DNA of 31,777 bases, taken from an uncultured Oscillospiraceae bacterium (lineage in GTDB: Bacteria > Bacillota > Clostridia > Oscillospirales > Ruminococcaceae). Shown here in pieces: positions 22,798-28,917 of the stretch (position 1 is its first letter; every line of letters starts with the position of its first letter). A program made the translations under genes and the position numbers. Location: the NCBI GenBank assembly GCA_934463345.1, contig CAKSJL010000013.1, forward strand, positions 1 through 31,777, given 5' to 3'. The notes under the pieces were generated by a model. It saw only the letters and a program-made list of their open reading frames with translations, had not been told where the DNA came from and made no database searches.

Positions 22798-23742
22798 ATG
22801 ACACTATTTTTGGTAATACCATGCTATAATGAACAGGAGGTTCTTCATGAAACCTCCAGACAGCTTAAAGAAAAAATGAATTCTCTTATTTCAGCCGGAA
22901 AGATAAGCAACGAGAGCCGTATTGTCTTTGTGGACGACGGCTCAAAGGACAAAACATGGTCAATAATTTCCGAGCTTCACGACAGTGATAAAATATTCAG
23001 GGGAATAAAGCTTTCACGAAACAAGGGGCATCAGAACGCTCTTCTTGCCGGTCTTATGACTGTCAAAAATGAATGTGACGCTGCAATTTCCCTTGACGCT
23101 GATCTTCAGGATGATATCAACGCCATTGACGCTATGGTAGATAAATTCGTAAACGGCGGATGCGACATTGTTTACGGAGTCAGAAGCGCAAGAAAGACTG
23201 ATACATTCTTTAAAAAATTCACAGCTGAGTCATTCTATAAGCTCATGGCTAAAATGGGCGTTGAGGTTACATACAATCATGCGGATTACCGTCTTATGAG
23301 CAGACGTGCTCTTGATGGACTGGAGCAGTTCGGAGAGGTAAATCTCTTTTTAAGAGGTATTGTTCCTATGATCGGGTATAAATCCGACGTAGTATATTAT
23401 GAGCGCCATGAGAGAATGGCAGGCGAATCAAAATATCCGCTGAAAAAAATGATTTCATTTGCCATGGAGGGAATAACCTCCCTTTCTGTCAAACCTATAA
23501 GAATGATAACAGCGCTCGGCGTTGGAATTTTTACAATAAGCATTATTATGCTCATATACTTCCTGATACGTCATTTCATGGATGAAACGGTTGAAGGCTG
23601 GACATCAATAGTTGTTTCAGTCTGGGCAATCGGCGGACTCCAGCTTCTTGCGATAGGTATCATAGGAGAGTATATCGGCAAAATATATCTTGAAACAAAA
23701 CACCGTCCGAAATTTATAGTGGACAAATATCTGAACGACTAA
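22798..23742 (+). CDS. Polyprenyl-phosphate glycosyltransferase, GtrB/DPM1-like (GT2)
   Basis: The 314-residue enzyme has an N-terminal GT-A fold (LVIPCYNEQEVL; FVDDGSKDKT 44-53; metal-binding SLDADLQDD with D100/D102; RLMSRRAL; ERMAGESKYPLKKM) and two C-terminal membrane helices (about 233-258 and 270-293), the hallmark of GtrB/Ppm-type enzymes that make undecaprenyl-phosphate-linked sugars on the inner face of the membrane. The sugar cannot be told. It follows the SGNH hydrolase by 12 nt. No GtrA-type flippase is seen. With the GT-C-like protein at 19272 it forms a plausible donor-maker/transferase pair. Confidence 0.93.
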   Translation: MTLFLVIPCYNEQEVLHETSRQLKEKMNSLISAGKISNESRIVFVDDGSKDKTWSIISELHDSDKIFRGIKLSRNKGHQNALLAGLMTVKNECDAAISLDADLQDDINAIDAMVDKFVNGGCDIVYGVRSARKTDTFFKKFTAESFYKLMAKMGVEVTYNHADYRLMSRRALDGLEQFGEVNLFLRGIVPMIGYKSDVVYYERHERMAGESKYPLKKMISFAMEGITSLSVKPIRMITALGVGIFTISIIMLIYFLIRHFMDETVEGWTSIVVSVWAIGGLQLLAIGIIGEYIGKIYLETKHRPKFIVDKYLND

Positions 23743-23756
23743 AGGAGTTAAACTAA

Positions 23757-24461
23757 ATGAAGAAATTTAACAAGATTTTCTCCGCAGTTCTTTGCGCTGC
23801 TTTAGCAGCAGGAGCTTTAAGCGGCTGCGGAAATGTTAACAAGGACAAGTATGTTGCAAAAAAAAGAAGCGAGTCTGAAAGCAGTCAGGCAGCCGAAGCC
23901 GGAAACGACAGCTCACAGGTTGACGCTGAAAGCTCTCAGGAGGAAATTATTACGTCAGAGGGTTCATGGAATTCAATGAAATTTACTCTTGACGGCGAGG
24001 AACTTGTGCTTGACAGACTTGATTACTCTGTCCTTACAAACAGCGGCTGGAACTTTGACCCGTCAATATACGGACTGAGCGATCTGTCAGCAAACAAAGG
24101 TGAATACTACCAGAGAAGCATATTCCTCAACAATGATAAATATGACGAAGCAACATGTGCTGTAGGTCTTACAAATTTCAATGATGAACCATGCGGAATT
24201 GATGAAATGCAGATATGGTCAATCGAATTTATCGCAAAAGACAAGACAAGCTATCCGGAAGTAACACTCGACGGCGGAATTACATGGGGTTCTGACTCTG
24301 CCGCAGTTGAAGCCGCATACGGAACGCCTTCAAAGAGCACAAGAAATGACGCTGAGGGTTATACGGAGTTGATTTATACTGACAATGCAGCAAATTCCGT
24401 TACTCTTTATGTTTATGATGACGGCGGAGTTCAGAGAATGATAGTTGAATCATCAGACTGA
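23757..24461 (+). CDS. Lipoprotein, last gene of the surface-glycan operon
   Basis: A 234-residue predicted lipoprotein: signal peptide with lipobox LSGC (Cys24), a Ser/Glu/Gln-rich linker (about 36-62), then a beta-rich domain (SWNSMKFTLDGEELVLDRLDYSVLTNSGW...). Its end has the tandem pattern GGITWGSDSAAVEAAYGTPS..TELIYTDNAANSVTLYVYDDGGVQRMIVE, seen in clostridial lipoproteins with SmpA/BamE-like small folds. Function is unknown; being in the operon suggests a role at the cell surface. AAGGAG lies before the ATG, 14 nt after the glycosyltransferase. Confidence 0.83.
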   Translation: MKKFNKIFSAVLCAALAAGALSGCGNVNKDKYVAKKRSESESSQAAEAGNDSSQVDAESSQEEIITSEGSWNSMKFTLDGEELVLDRLDYSVLTNSGWNFDPSIYGLSDLSANKGEYYQRSIFLNNDKYDEATCAVGLTNFNDEPCGIDEMQIWSIEFIAKDKTSYPEVTLDGGITWGSDSAAVEAAYGTPSKSTRNDAEGYTELIYTDNAANSVTLYVYDDGGVQRMIVESSD

Positions 24462-24469
24462 TATTTTAA

Positions 24470-24497
24470 GGGACGCTTTAAAAACAAGGCGTCCTCT
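24470..24497 (+). terminator. Terminator of the surface-glycan operon
   Basis: GGACGC (24471-24476) and GCGTCC (24489-24494) pair across a 12-nt loop, followed by TCTTAT; moderately strong. Confidence 0.6.
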
Positions 24498-24531
24498 TAT
24501 ATATCCATGCAAATCACAAAAGGCTGATTTA

Positions 24532-24560
24532 TTGACATATTTGCCTTAATGAGTTATCAT
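24532..24560 (+). promoter_or_regulatory. Promoter of lipoprotein-MNT-HEPN-rsmE unit
   Basis: TTGACA (24532-24537), 17-bp spacer, TATCAT (24555-24560). The -10 covers an ATG at 24559, which helps rule that codon out as a start for the lipoprotein. Confidence 0.75.
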
Positions 24561-24633
24561 GTTTATACAATGCAACACTTCACAAGGAATATCTGACATC
24601 TTTGTACGGTATTGCAGGAAAGGAAAAAATAAA

Positions 24634-25242
24634 TTGCTGAAAAAAATTATTTCTCTTTCTGCCTGTGCTGCAATTGCTTTATCTTGTTTCTGCGGCTGCG
24701 GAAAAAAGGACAGCAGCAGCGAAGAATCCCAGGAATTTTACTACGGACAGGCATACAAGGAGGTTGACGGAAAGGACATATATCTGATTTATGACGGCAG
24801 ATTCATTGAAGATTCTGAAATGGATGCGCTGTCTGATTATTATAATTCGATCCAGAAAAAAGATACTGAACTTTTCAAATCAACTCAACCGGAGCAGTAT
24901 ATTAAATTTATAGAATCCAACCAGTCATCGGATATTTCTACATTCCTAAACGATCAATACAGCCAGCTTGAATCAGAGCTTGGGGAAGGATTTGATTTTT
25001 CACAGATAGAAGTCACTGACTGCGGTGACAGCAAGGATGATGCCGGACTGAACGACATAAAGGATCTTCTTGACGGCATATATAAGGATGCCGGAATGGA
25101 AAAAAGCTTTTCGGACACAATAAAATCCTCTAAATATGTGACATTTGATATTTCTGCCACTACAAGTGACGGAGAAACCCTTAACCTGACAGATGAAACT
25201 AAATACATATTCAACTGCGACGATGGAATTTATATTTTCTGA
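24634..25242 (+). CDS. Lipoprotein of unknown function
   Basis: 202 residues. The signal peptide MLKKIISLSACAAIALSCFCGC offers two lipidation sites (ALSC or FCGC), followed by a Ser/Glu linker and an acidic domain with no recognised motif; DCGDSKDDAGLNDIKDLLDGIYKDAGM and YVTFDISATTSDGETLNLTDE suggest a small alpha+beta fold. The start is TTG at 24634, behind AAAGGA; an upstream in-frame ATG at 24559 lies inside the -10 box and would hide the signal peptide. It is followed after 15 nt by the MNT-like gene, so these genes share a transcript. Confidence 0.8.
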   Translation: MLKKIISLSACAAIALSCFCGCGKKDSSSEESQEFYYGQAYKEVDGKDIYLIYDGRFIEDSEMDALSDYYNSIQKKDTELFKSTQPEQYIKFIESNQSSDISTFLNDQYSQLESELGEGFDFSQIEVTDCGDSKDDAGLNDIKDLLDGIYKDAGMEKSFSDTIKSSKYVTFDISATTSDGETLNLTDETKYIFNCDDGIYIF

Positions 25243-25257
25243 CGGAGGAATTTTACT

Positions 25258-25569
25258 ATGAAAGACAACCAGATAATAAAGGACGTTTCAGCTCTTCTTA
25301 GAAAAAGCTGTGATAAAATTAAGAAAATTTTTCTTATAAGCTTTAAGGTTGACAATGATTCTGAGTTAAAAAGCTTCAAGCTTGCACTAATACTTGATAA
25401 CAGCGCCGGAAATCTTCCGGAACTTGAATGTCAGCTGTATCTTGAGGTTGACTGTGAGCTTCCGTTTGACCTTGTTATCTATCATGAATCTGAATTTGAC
25501 AGATTAAAGGACGAAATCGGAACATTTGCCTGGAAAATAAATAATTCGGGAGCAGAAATCTATGGGTAG
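25258..25569 (+). CDS. Degenerate MNT (minimal nucleotidyltransferase) domain protein
   Basis: The 103-residue protein aligns by eye with MNT antitoxin-type proteins over its full length: KKIFLISFKV at the place of IILFGSYAR, then LPFDLVIYHESEFDRLKDEIGTFAWKINNSGAEIYG at the place of PVDLVVYTPEEF...GvvLYE. The catalytic GS is IS (27-28), and the DxD pair of SDIDL is replaced by Ser39 and Lys41; only the third acid (Asp71) remains. It should therefore be unable to transfer nucleotides. It overlaps the HEPN gene by 8 nt, the arrangement of MNT-HEPN pairs. CGGAGG precedes the ATG. Family assignment is inference from pattern and neighbour. Confidence 0.68.
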   Translation: MKDNQIIKDVSALLRKSCDKIKKIFLISFKVDNDSELKSFKLALILDNSAGNLPELECQLYLEVDCELPFDLVIYHESEFDRLKDEIGTFAWKINNSGAEIYG

Positions 25570-25996
25570 AGGATATCGTGACAACGACAGCAGAAGATAT
25601 TTTGACTGGCTCTATTATGCAAATCTTGATCTTCTTGCAGCAAAAAATTTACAGGGTGATGAACGCTGCTATAATGGCGCAGCTTTCCACTGCCAACAAT
25701 GCATTGAAAAAGCCCTGAAAGGTTATCTCCTTTTTAAAAAGCATCATCTTTATGACGGTCACAACCTTACATGGCTTTGTAAACAGGCGGCACAGATCGA
25801 CTATCACTTTTCAAAATGGCTTGAAAAAAGCACACTGCTCAACCATTACTACATTGAGACAAGATACCCTGCCGATATTCCGTTTGATATAGACACTGAT
25901 ACGGTAATGGAGCTTATTCACTCTGCCTCCGAAATGCTCAGCTTTATAACTGAAATAATACATTTTGATTTCAGAAGCTATCATAAGACAAAATAA
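25562..25996 (+). CDS. HEPN domain protein (PF05168 type) paired with MNT-like protein
   Basis: The 144-residue all-helical protein shows the HEPN family pattern: DWLYYANLDLLAAKNL, then YNGAAFHCQQCIEKALKGYLLF (39-58), GHNLTWLCKQA (66-76) and LNHYYIETRYPAD (93-105). HEPN domains are RNase toxins in MNT-HEPN modules and occur in CRISPR and RNA-repair proteins. The R-x4-6-H active-site motif of RNase HEPNs is not found (nearest are R35-x7-H43 and R138-x2-H141), so RNase activity is doubtful. The ATG overlaps the MNT stop; GGGAG is 9 nt upstream. rsmE follows after 10 nt. Confidence 0.85.
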   Translation: MGRGYRDNDSRRYFDWLYYANLDLLAAKNLQGDERCYNGAAFHCQQCIEKALKGYLLFKKHHLYDGHNLTWLCKQAAQIDYHFSKWLEKSTLLNHYYIETRYPADIPFDIDTDTVMELIHSASEMLSFITEIIHFDFRSYHKTK

Positions 25997-26006
25997 AGGA
26001 GATTTT

Positions 26007-26726
26007 ATGCCGAGATTTTTTCTTGAAAATATAAATAAAAATGCTCCATGCATAACAGGAACCGACGCAAGACATATAGGTTTTTCTCTGAGAATGAAGC
26101 CGGGAGAAATAATTACAGTCTGCGCAGAAGGAACAGACCACACCTGCAAAATAACAAAAATTACGGAGGATACAGTCTTTCTCGAAATTCTTGAAAGCAG
26201 ACTGTGCGCTGCCGAGCCTTCAATAGAACTGAAACTTTATCAGGCAATACCTAAACTTGACAAACTCGAAACCATAATACAAAAGTCAGTCGAGCTTGGA
26301 GCATCTGAAATACTTCCGGTTCTGACCAGACGCTGCATTTCAAGACCTTCCCAGAAAGACTTTGAAAAAAAACTCCAGAGGCTCAATAAGATTGCACTTG
26401 AAGCGGCAAAACAATCGGGGAGAGGAATTATTCCCAAAGTCATGCCTATGATTGATTTCAAAACTGCTGTTTTGCAAATGTCGGAATCTGACTGTGCTGT
26501 AATGCTTTATGAAGAGGGAGGAAAAAGATTTTCTGAGCTTGAAATTGACGGCAAAAGGAGCTATTCCATGCTTATCGGAAGCGAAGGCGGTTTTGATCCG
26601 CAGGAGGCACAGCTTGCAGCAGAAGCCGGAATAACTCCTATATGGCTGGGAGAACGCATACTTCGCTGTGAAACTGCACCGCTTACTGCAATATCCATTT
26701 TGATGTATATTACAAAAAATCTATAA
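26007..26726 (+). CDS. rsmE: 16S rRNA (uracil-1498-N3)-methyltransferase RsmE
   Basis: The 239-residue SPOUT methyltransferase has an N-terminal PUA-like domain (MPRFFLENI, RHIGFSLRMKPGEIITV) and a C-terminal knot: LYQAIPKLDKLETIIQKSVELGASEILPVLTRRCI, then LIGSEGGFDPQEAQLA (189-204) and WLGERILRCETAPLTAIS (213-230), the SAM site. It methylates U1498 in the 30S decoding region. The start at 26007 is fixed by AAAGGAG 5 nt upstream and by family length. It often follows prmA; here the MNT-HEPN pair takes that place, with only 10 nt between HEPN stop and start, so it is co-transcribed. Confidence 0.95.
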   Translation: MPRFFLENINKNAPCITGTDARHIGFSLRMKPGEIITVCAEGTDHTCKITKITEDTVFLEILESRLCAAEPSIELKLYQAIPKLDKLETIIQKSVELGASEILPVLTRRCISRPSQKDFEKKLQRLNKIALEAAKQSGRGIIPKVMPMIDFKTAVLQMSESDCAVMLYEEGGKRFSELEIDGKRSYSMLIGSEGGFDPQEAQLAAEAGITPIWLGERILRCETAPLTAISILMYITKNL

Positions 26727-26731
26727 AAATG

Positions 26732-26760
26732 TTGAATTATGTTTTCGTTTGTGATATAAT
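26732..26760 (+). promoter_or_regulatory. Promoter of Cys/Asp-rich membrane protein gene
   Basis: TTGAAT (26732-26737), 17-bp spacer, TATAAT (26755-26760), beginning 5 nt after the rsmE stop. Confidence 0.72.
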
Positions 26761-26770
26761 AATAAAAAAC

Positions 26771-26825
26771 CCTCTTTAAAGAGGAATTCAGCGGTCCGCA
26801 AACCGCAGCAAAAATATTTTTGCGG
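26771..26825 (+). promoter_or_regulatory. Structured mRNA leader with mutually exclusive hairpins
   Basis: The leader holds the palindrome CCTCTTTAAAGAGG (26771-26784), a GCGGT/ACCGC hairpin (26791-26806) and a competing CCGCA/TGCGG pairing (26803-26807 with 26821-26825) that encloses the palindrome GCAAAAATATTTTTGC (26808-26823). The second GCGG runs into the ribosome-site region before the ATG at 26842, so choice of fold could control translation. Confidence 0.45.
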
Positions 26826-26841
26826 AGAAATGAGGAATATT

Positions 26842-27168
26842 ATGAATAAAGGATTACTTTTTGGAATTATTGCTGCCGGAGCAGCTGTTGCTGCAACAGT
26901 TATTTATAAAAAAGTAAAGAATTTTGAGTGTGAATGCGAGTGCGAGGACGATATTGATGACGAGTACGGCGACTGCTGCTGTGACTGTAATGAGGACTGC
27001 TGTGCAGACGATGCATGCGATACTCCTGATGAAATTCCTGCCGACAAGGCTGAGGATGCCGGTATTGTTGCTGATGACGTAAACGATGCTCCTCCTGCTG
27101 CTGACGCCTGCGCTTGCGGCTGTGAAGATGACAGCGAAGAAAAAGCTGATGACGAAAAGGAAATCTGA
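26842..27168 (+). CDS. Cys/Asp-rich single-span membrane protein, unknown function
   Basis: I do not recognise the family. The 108-residue protein has an N-terminal membrane helix (about 4-21), a KK.K anchor, and a cytoplasmic or surface tail of extreme composition: 13 Cys in clusters (CECEC 30-34; CCCDC 45-49; CC 53-54; C59; CACGC 90-94), set in Asp/Glu runs, with almost no other charged or hydrophobic structure after residue 28. Such CxC/CC clusters with acids suggest a metal-binding tether, but no known metallothionein pattern is matched. The start at 26842 has GAGG 7 nt upstream; an ATG at 26830 is less well placed. The gene is monocistronic, with a structured leader and a repeat element 6 nt after its stop. 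Confidence 0.75.
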   Translation: MNKGLLFGIIAAGAAVAATVIYKKVKNFECECECEDDIDDEYGDCCCDCNEDCCADDACDTPDEIPADKAEDAGIVADDVNDAPPAADACACGCEDDSEEKADDEKEI

Positions 27169-27174
27169 TTTTTC

Positions 27175-27353
27175 TTGAGGCAATACCGCACAAAGATTGT
27201 GCGGTAGATGCGCCAACAAATTTTTCGGCAGATTGCATAGAAACGACGCAGGAATACTGGTGTATTCAAGGAGTTTCTGTGTAATATGACGAAAAATTAG
27301 TCAGCAAATGCTGTGCAAAGCCGTCAGGCGTACTTTGTGCGGTGTTGCCTTAA
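27175..27353. mobile_element. 179-bp MITE-like element with 21-bp terminal inverted repeats (family A)
   Basis: TTGAGGCAATACCGCACAAAG (27175-27195, over the left end) matches the reverse complement of 27333-27353 at 19 of 21 positions. The inverted repeat continues inward: the left arm from 27218 (AATTTTTCGGCAGATT...) pairs with the right arm ending near 27298, about 22 of 26 bases, ending at a central hairpin GAATAC-TGGT-GTATTC (27252-27267). The left end is also a local hairpin ACCGCACAA/TTGTGCGGT. It has no coding capacity and lies between the Cys-rich gene's stop codon and its terminator. Confidence 0.8.
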
Positions 27354-27357
27354 TAAT

Positions 27358-27394
27358 AAAAAGCAATATCCGTTTTATTCGGGTATTGCTTTTT
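27358..27394 (+). terminator. Intrinsic terminator, beyond the family A element
   Basis: AAAAAGCAATA(T)CCG (27358-27372) pairs with CGGGTATTGCTTTTT (27380-27394), a 15-bp A/T-flanked stem that can work in both directions. It probably belonged directly to the Cys-rich gene before the element inserted. Confidence 0.88.
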
Positions 27395-27446
27395 CATTAA
27401 CTGCGAAATTTTTGCATTTAAAAGTGTTTTTAGTAATGAAAACTAC

Positions 27447-27475
27447 TTGCAGTTTCCATTATTTTATGATATAAT
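27447..27475 (+). promoter_or_regulatory. Promoter of fprA
   Basis: TTGCAG (27447-27452), 17-bp spacer, TATAAT (27470-27475), 40 nt before the ATG. Confidence 0.72.
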
Positions 27476-27514
27476 TAAGCTGTAAAAACTTATTGACGTT
27501 ATGGAGGCTATACA

Positions 27515-28678
27515 ATGAAGGATATAAAAATTTCAGATTCTGTTATTTATATAGGAGCTGATGACAAGGAAATTGATCTTTTTGAAAGTCAGTACGAAGT
27601 ACCAAACGGAGTTTCATACAATTCCTATGTCATTCTTGATGAAAAGATTGCGGTCATGGACACTGCTGACATGAGAGTTTCTGACGAATGGTTCAAAAAT
27701 CTTGACGCTGCCCTGAATGGCAGAACTCCTGATTACCTGGTTATATCCCATCTTGAACCGGATCATGCCGGAAATATTACGCTTGCAGTCGAAAAATACC
27801 CTGAAATGAAGCTTGTTCTCAATGCAAAGTCTGCGGCAATGATAGGTCAGTTTTTTGACATTGACACTGCTGAAAAAGCAATTATCGTTAAAGAAGGCGA
27901 TGAACTTTCACTCGGTAGCCATGTTCTGACTTTTATTATGGCTCCTATGGTTCATTGGCCGGAGGTTATGCTTGAATACGAAAAAACGGAAAAAATACTT
28001 TTCTCTGCCGATGCATTCGGAAAATTTGGTGCGCTTGACACTGACGAAGACTGGACATGCGAAGCAAGAAGATATTATTTCAATATTGTCGGAAAATACG
28101 GCGCACAGGTTCAGGCTCTGCTTAAAAAGGCCGCAGGACTTGATATAAGCATGATATGCCCTCTGCATGGCCCGATCCTGAAAGAAAATCTCAGCTTTTA
28201 CATTGACAAATACAACATTTGGAGCAGCTATGAGCCTGAGGACAGGGGAGTTCTCATAGCTTATGCTTCAATTCATGGCAATACGGCGAAAGCTGCAATA
28301 AAAATGAAAGAAATTCTTGAAAGCAAGGGCGCTCCAAAGGTTGCAATTACTGACCTTTCAAGAGATGATATGGCAGAAGCTGTTGAGGATGCATTCAGAT
28401 ATGATTCTATGATACTTGCCGCTGCAAGTTATGATGCTGGTGTTTTCCCCTGCATGGAGGATTTCCTGCACCATCTGAAAGCTAAAAATTACCAGAAAAG
28501 AACTGTCGGAATGATTGAAAACGGTTCATGGGCACCGACTGCTGCAAGAGCAATGAAGGGTATTCTTGAGGGTATGAAAAATATCACCATTGTCGAACCG
28601 GTTGTAACAATTAAATCAACCATGAAGGACAGTGACATTCCAAAAATGGAAGAACTCGCAGATGCCATTTTAAAATAA
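27515..28678 (+). CDS. fprA: Flavodiiron protein (A-type flavoprotein, FprA)
   Basis: The 387-residue enzyme reduces O2 to water (or NO to N2O), protecting an anaerobe. The N-terminal metallo-beta-lactamase-like domain carries the diiron ligands H79-x-E81-x-D83-H84 (SHLEPDHAGN), H147, D166 (FSADAFG) and H218 (PLHGP); the C-terminal flavodoxin domain (about 246-387) starts LIAYASIHGNTAKAA, the FMN phosphate loop. There is no C-terminal rubredoxin or flavin reductase extension, so it is a class A enzyme. The electron donor (rubredoxin or F420-independent reductase) is not encoded here; the flavin reductase-like protein at 18604 is too far away to be linked by context. GGAGG precedes the ATG. 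It is monocistronic. Confidence 0.97.
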   Translation: MKDIKISDSVIYIGADDKEIDLFESQYEVPNGVSYNSYVILDEKIAVMDTADMRVSDEWFKNLDAALNGRTPDYLVISHLEPDHAGNITLAVEKYPEMKLVLNAKSAAMIGQFFDIDTAEKAIIVKEGDELSLGSHVLTFIMAPMVHWPEVMLEYEKTEKILFSADAFGKFGALDTDEDWTCEARRYYFNIVGKYGAQVQALLKKAAGLDISMICPLHGPILKENLSFYIDKYNIWSSYEPEDRGVLIAYASIHGNTAKAAIKMKEILESKGAPKVAITDLSRDDMAEAVEDAFRYDSMILAAASYDAGVFPCMEDFLHHLKAKNYQKRTVGMIENGSWAPTAARAMKGILEGMKNITIVEPVVTIKSTMKDSDIPKMEELADAILK

Positions 28679-28714
28679 CAAATAAAATATATTTATCTAA
28701 TGATGAAATAAAAG

Positions 28715-28751
28715 TTGCGCCAGTCTTTTTTCAGACTGACGCAATTTTTTT
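28715..28751 (+). terminator. Terminator after fprA, probably shared with gyrA
   Basis: TTGCG(C)CAGTCT (28715-28726) pairs with AGACTG(A)CGCAA (28733-28744), followed by T8. On the minus strand it is followed by CTTTTATTT, so it can also end the gyrA transcript after reading through the family B element. Confidence 0.9.
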
Positions 28752-28915
28752 AGAACCCGTCTTCACAAGATATGTGTGCGGATTTCCAAGCACAATTTTT
28801 ACGCAAACAAGGCAAAAATGCGCAGGCATACTTGTGTATGGCAAGATTTTTTAACGCAGTATGCCAAAAAATTTGCTGGAAAGACGTGCGTATACGCTTG
28901 TGAAGACAGGTTCTT
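28752..28915. mobile_element. 164-bp MITE-like element with 18-bp terminal inverted repeats (family B)
   Basis: AGAACCCGTCTTCACAAG (28752-28769) matches the reverse complement of the right end (28914-28897) at 17 of 18 positions. Degenerate pairing continues inward (TTTCCA.GCA.AATTTTT in both arms) to a central region with hairpin CATAC-TTGT-GTATG (28827-28840); GGCATAC (28825-28831) can also pair with GTATGCC (28859-28865). The termini differ from family A, but the core CGCAGG.ATACT.GTGTAT is shared with it. The element ends 2 bp before the gyrA stop codon and starts in the T run of the fprA terminator. Confidence 0.78.
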
Positions 28916-28917
28916 AT

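Noticed and set aside
25258..25996. Calling the MNT-HEPN genes an active toxin-antitoxin system
   Set aside because: Catalytic residues of the MNT and the RNase motif of the HEPN are missing, and the pair is embedded in a housekeeping operon with rsmE, so an active TA label is not supported.
26854..27269. Three minus-strand open frames of 112-121 codons opposite the Cys/Asp-rich gene
   Set aside because: They arise because Cys/Asp codons on the plus strand leave no stops on the other strand; two of them run through the palindromic element, lack ribosome sites and have Ser/Gln/His-rich nonsense composition.
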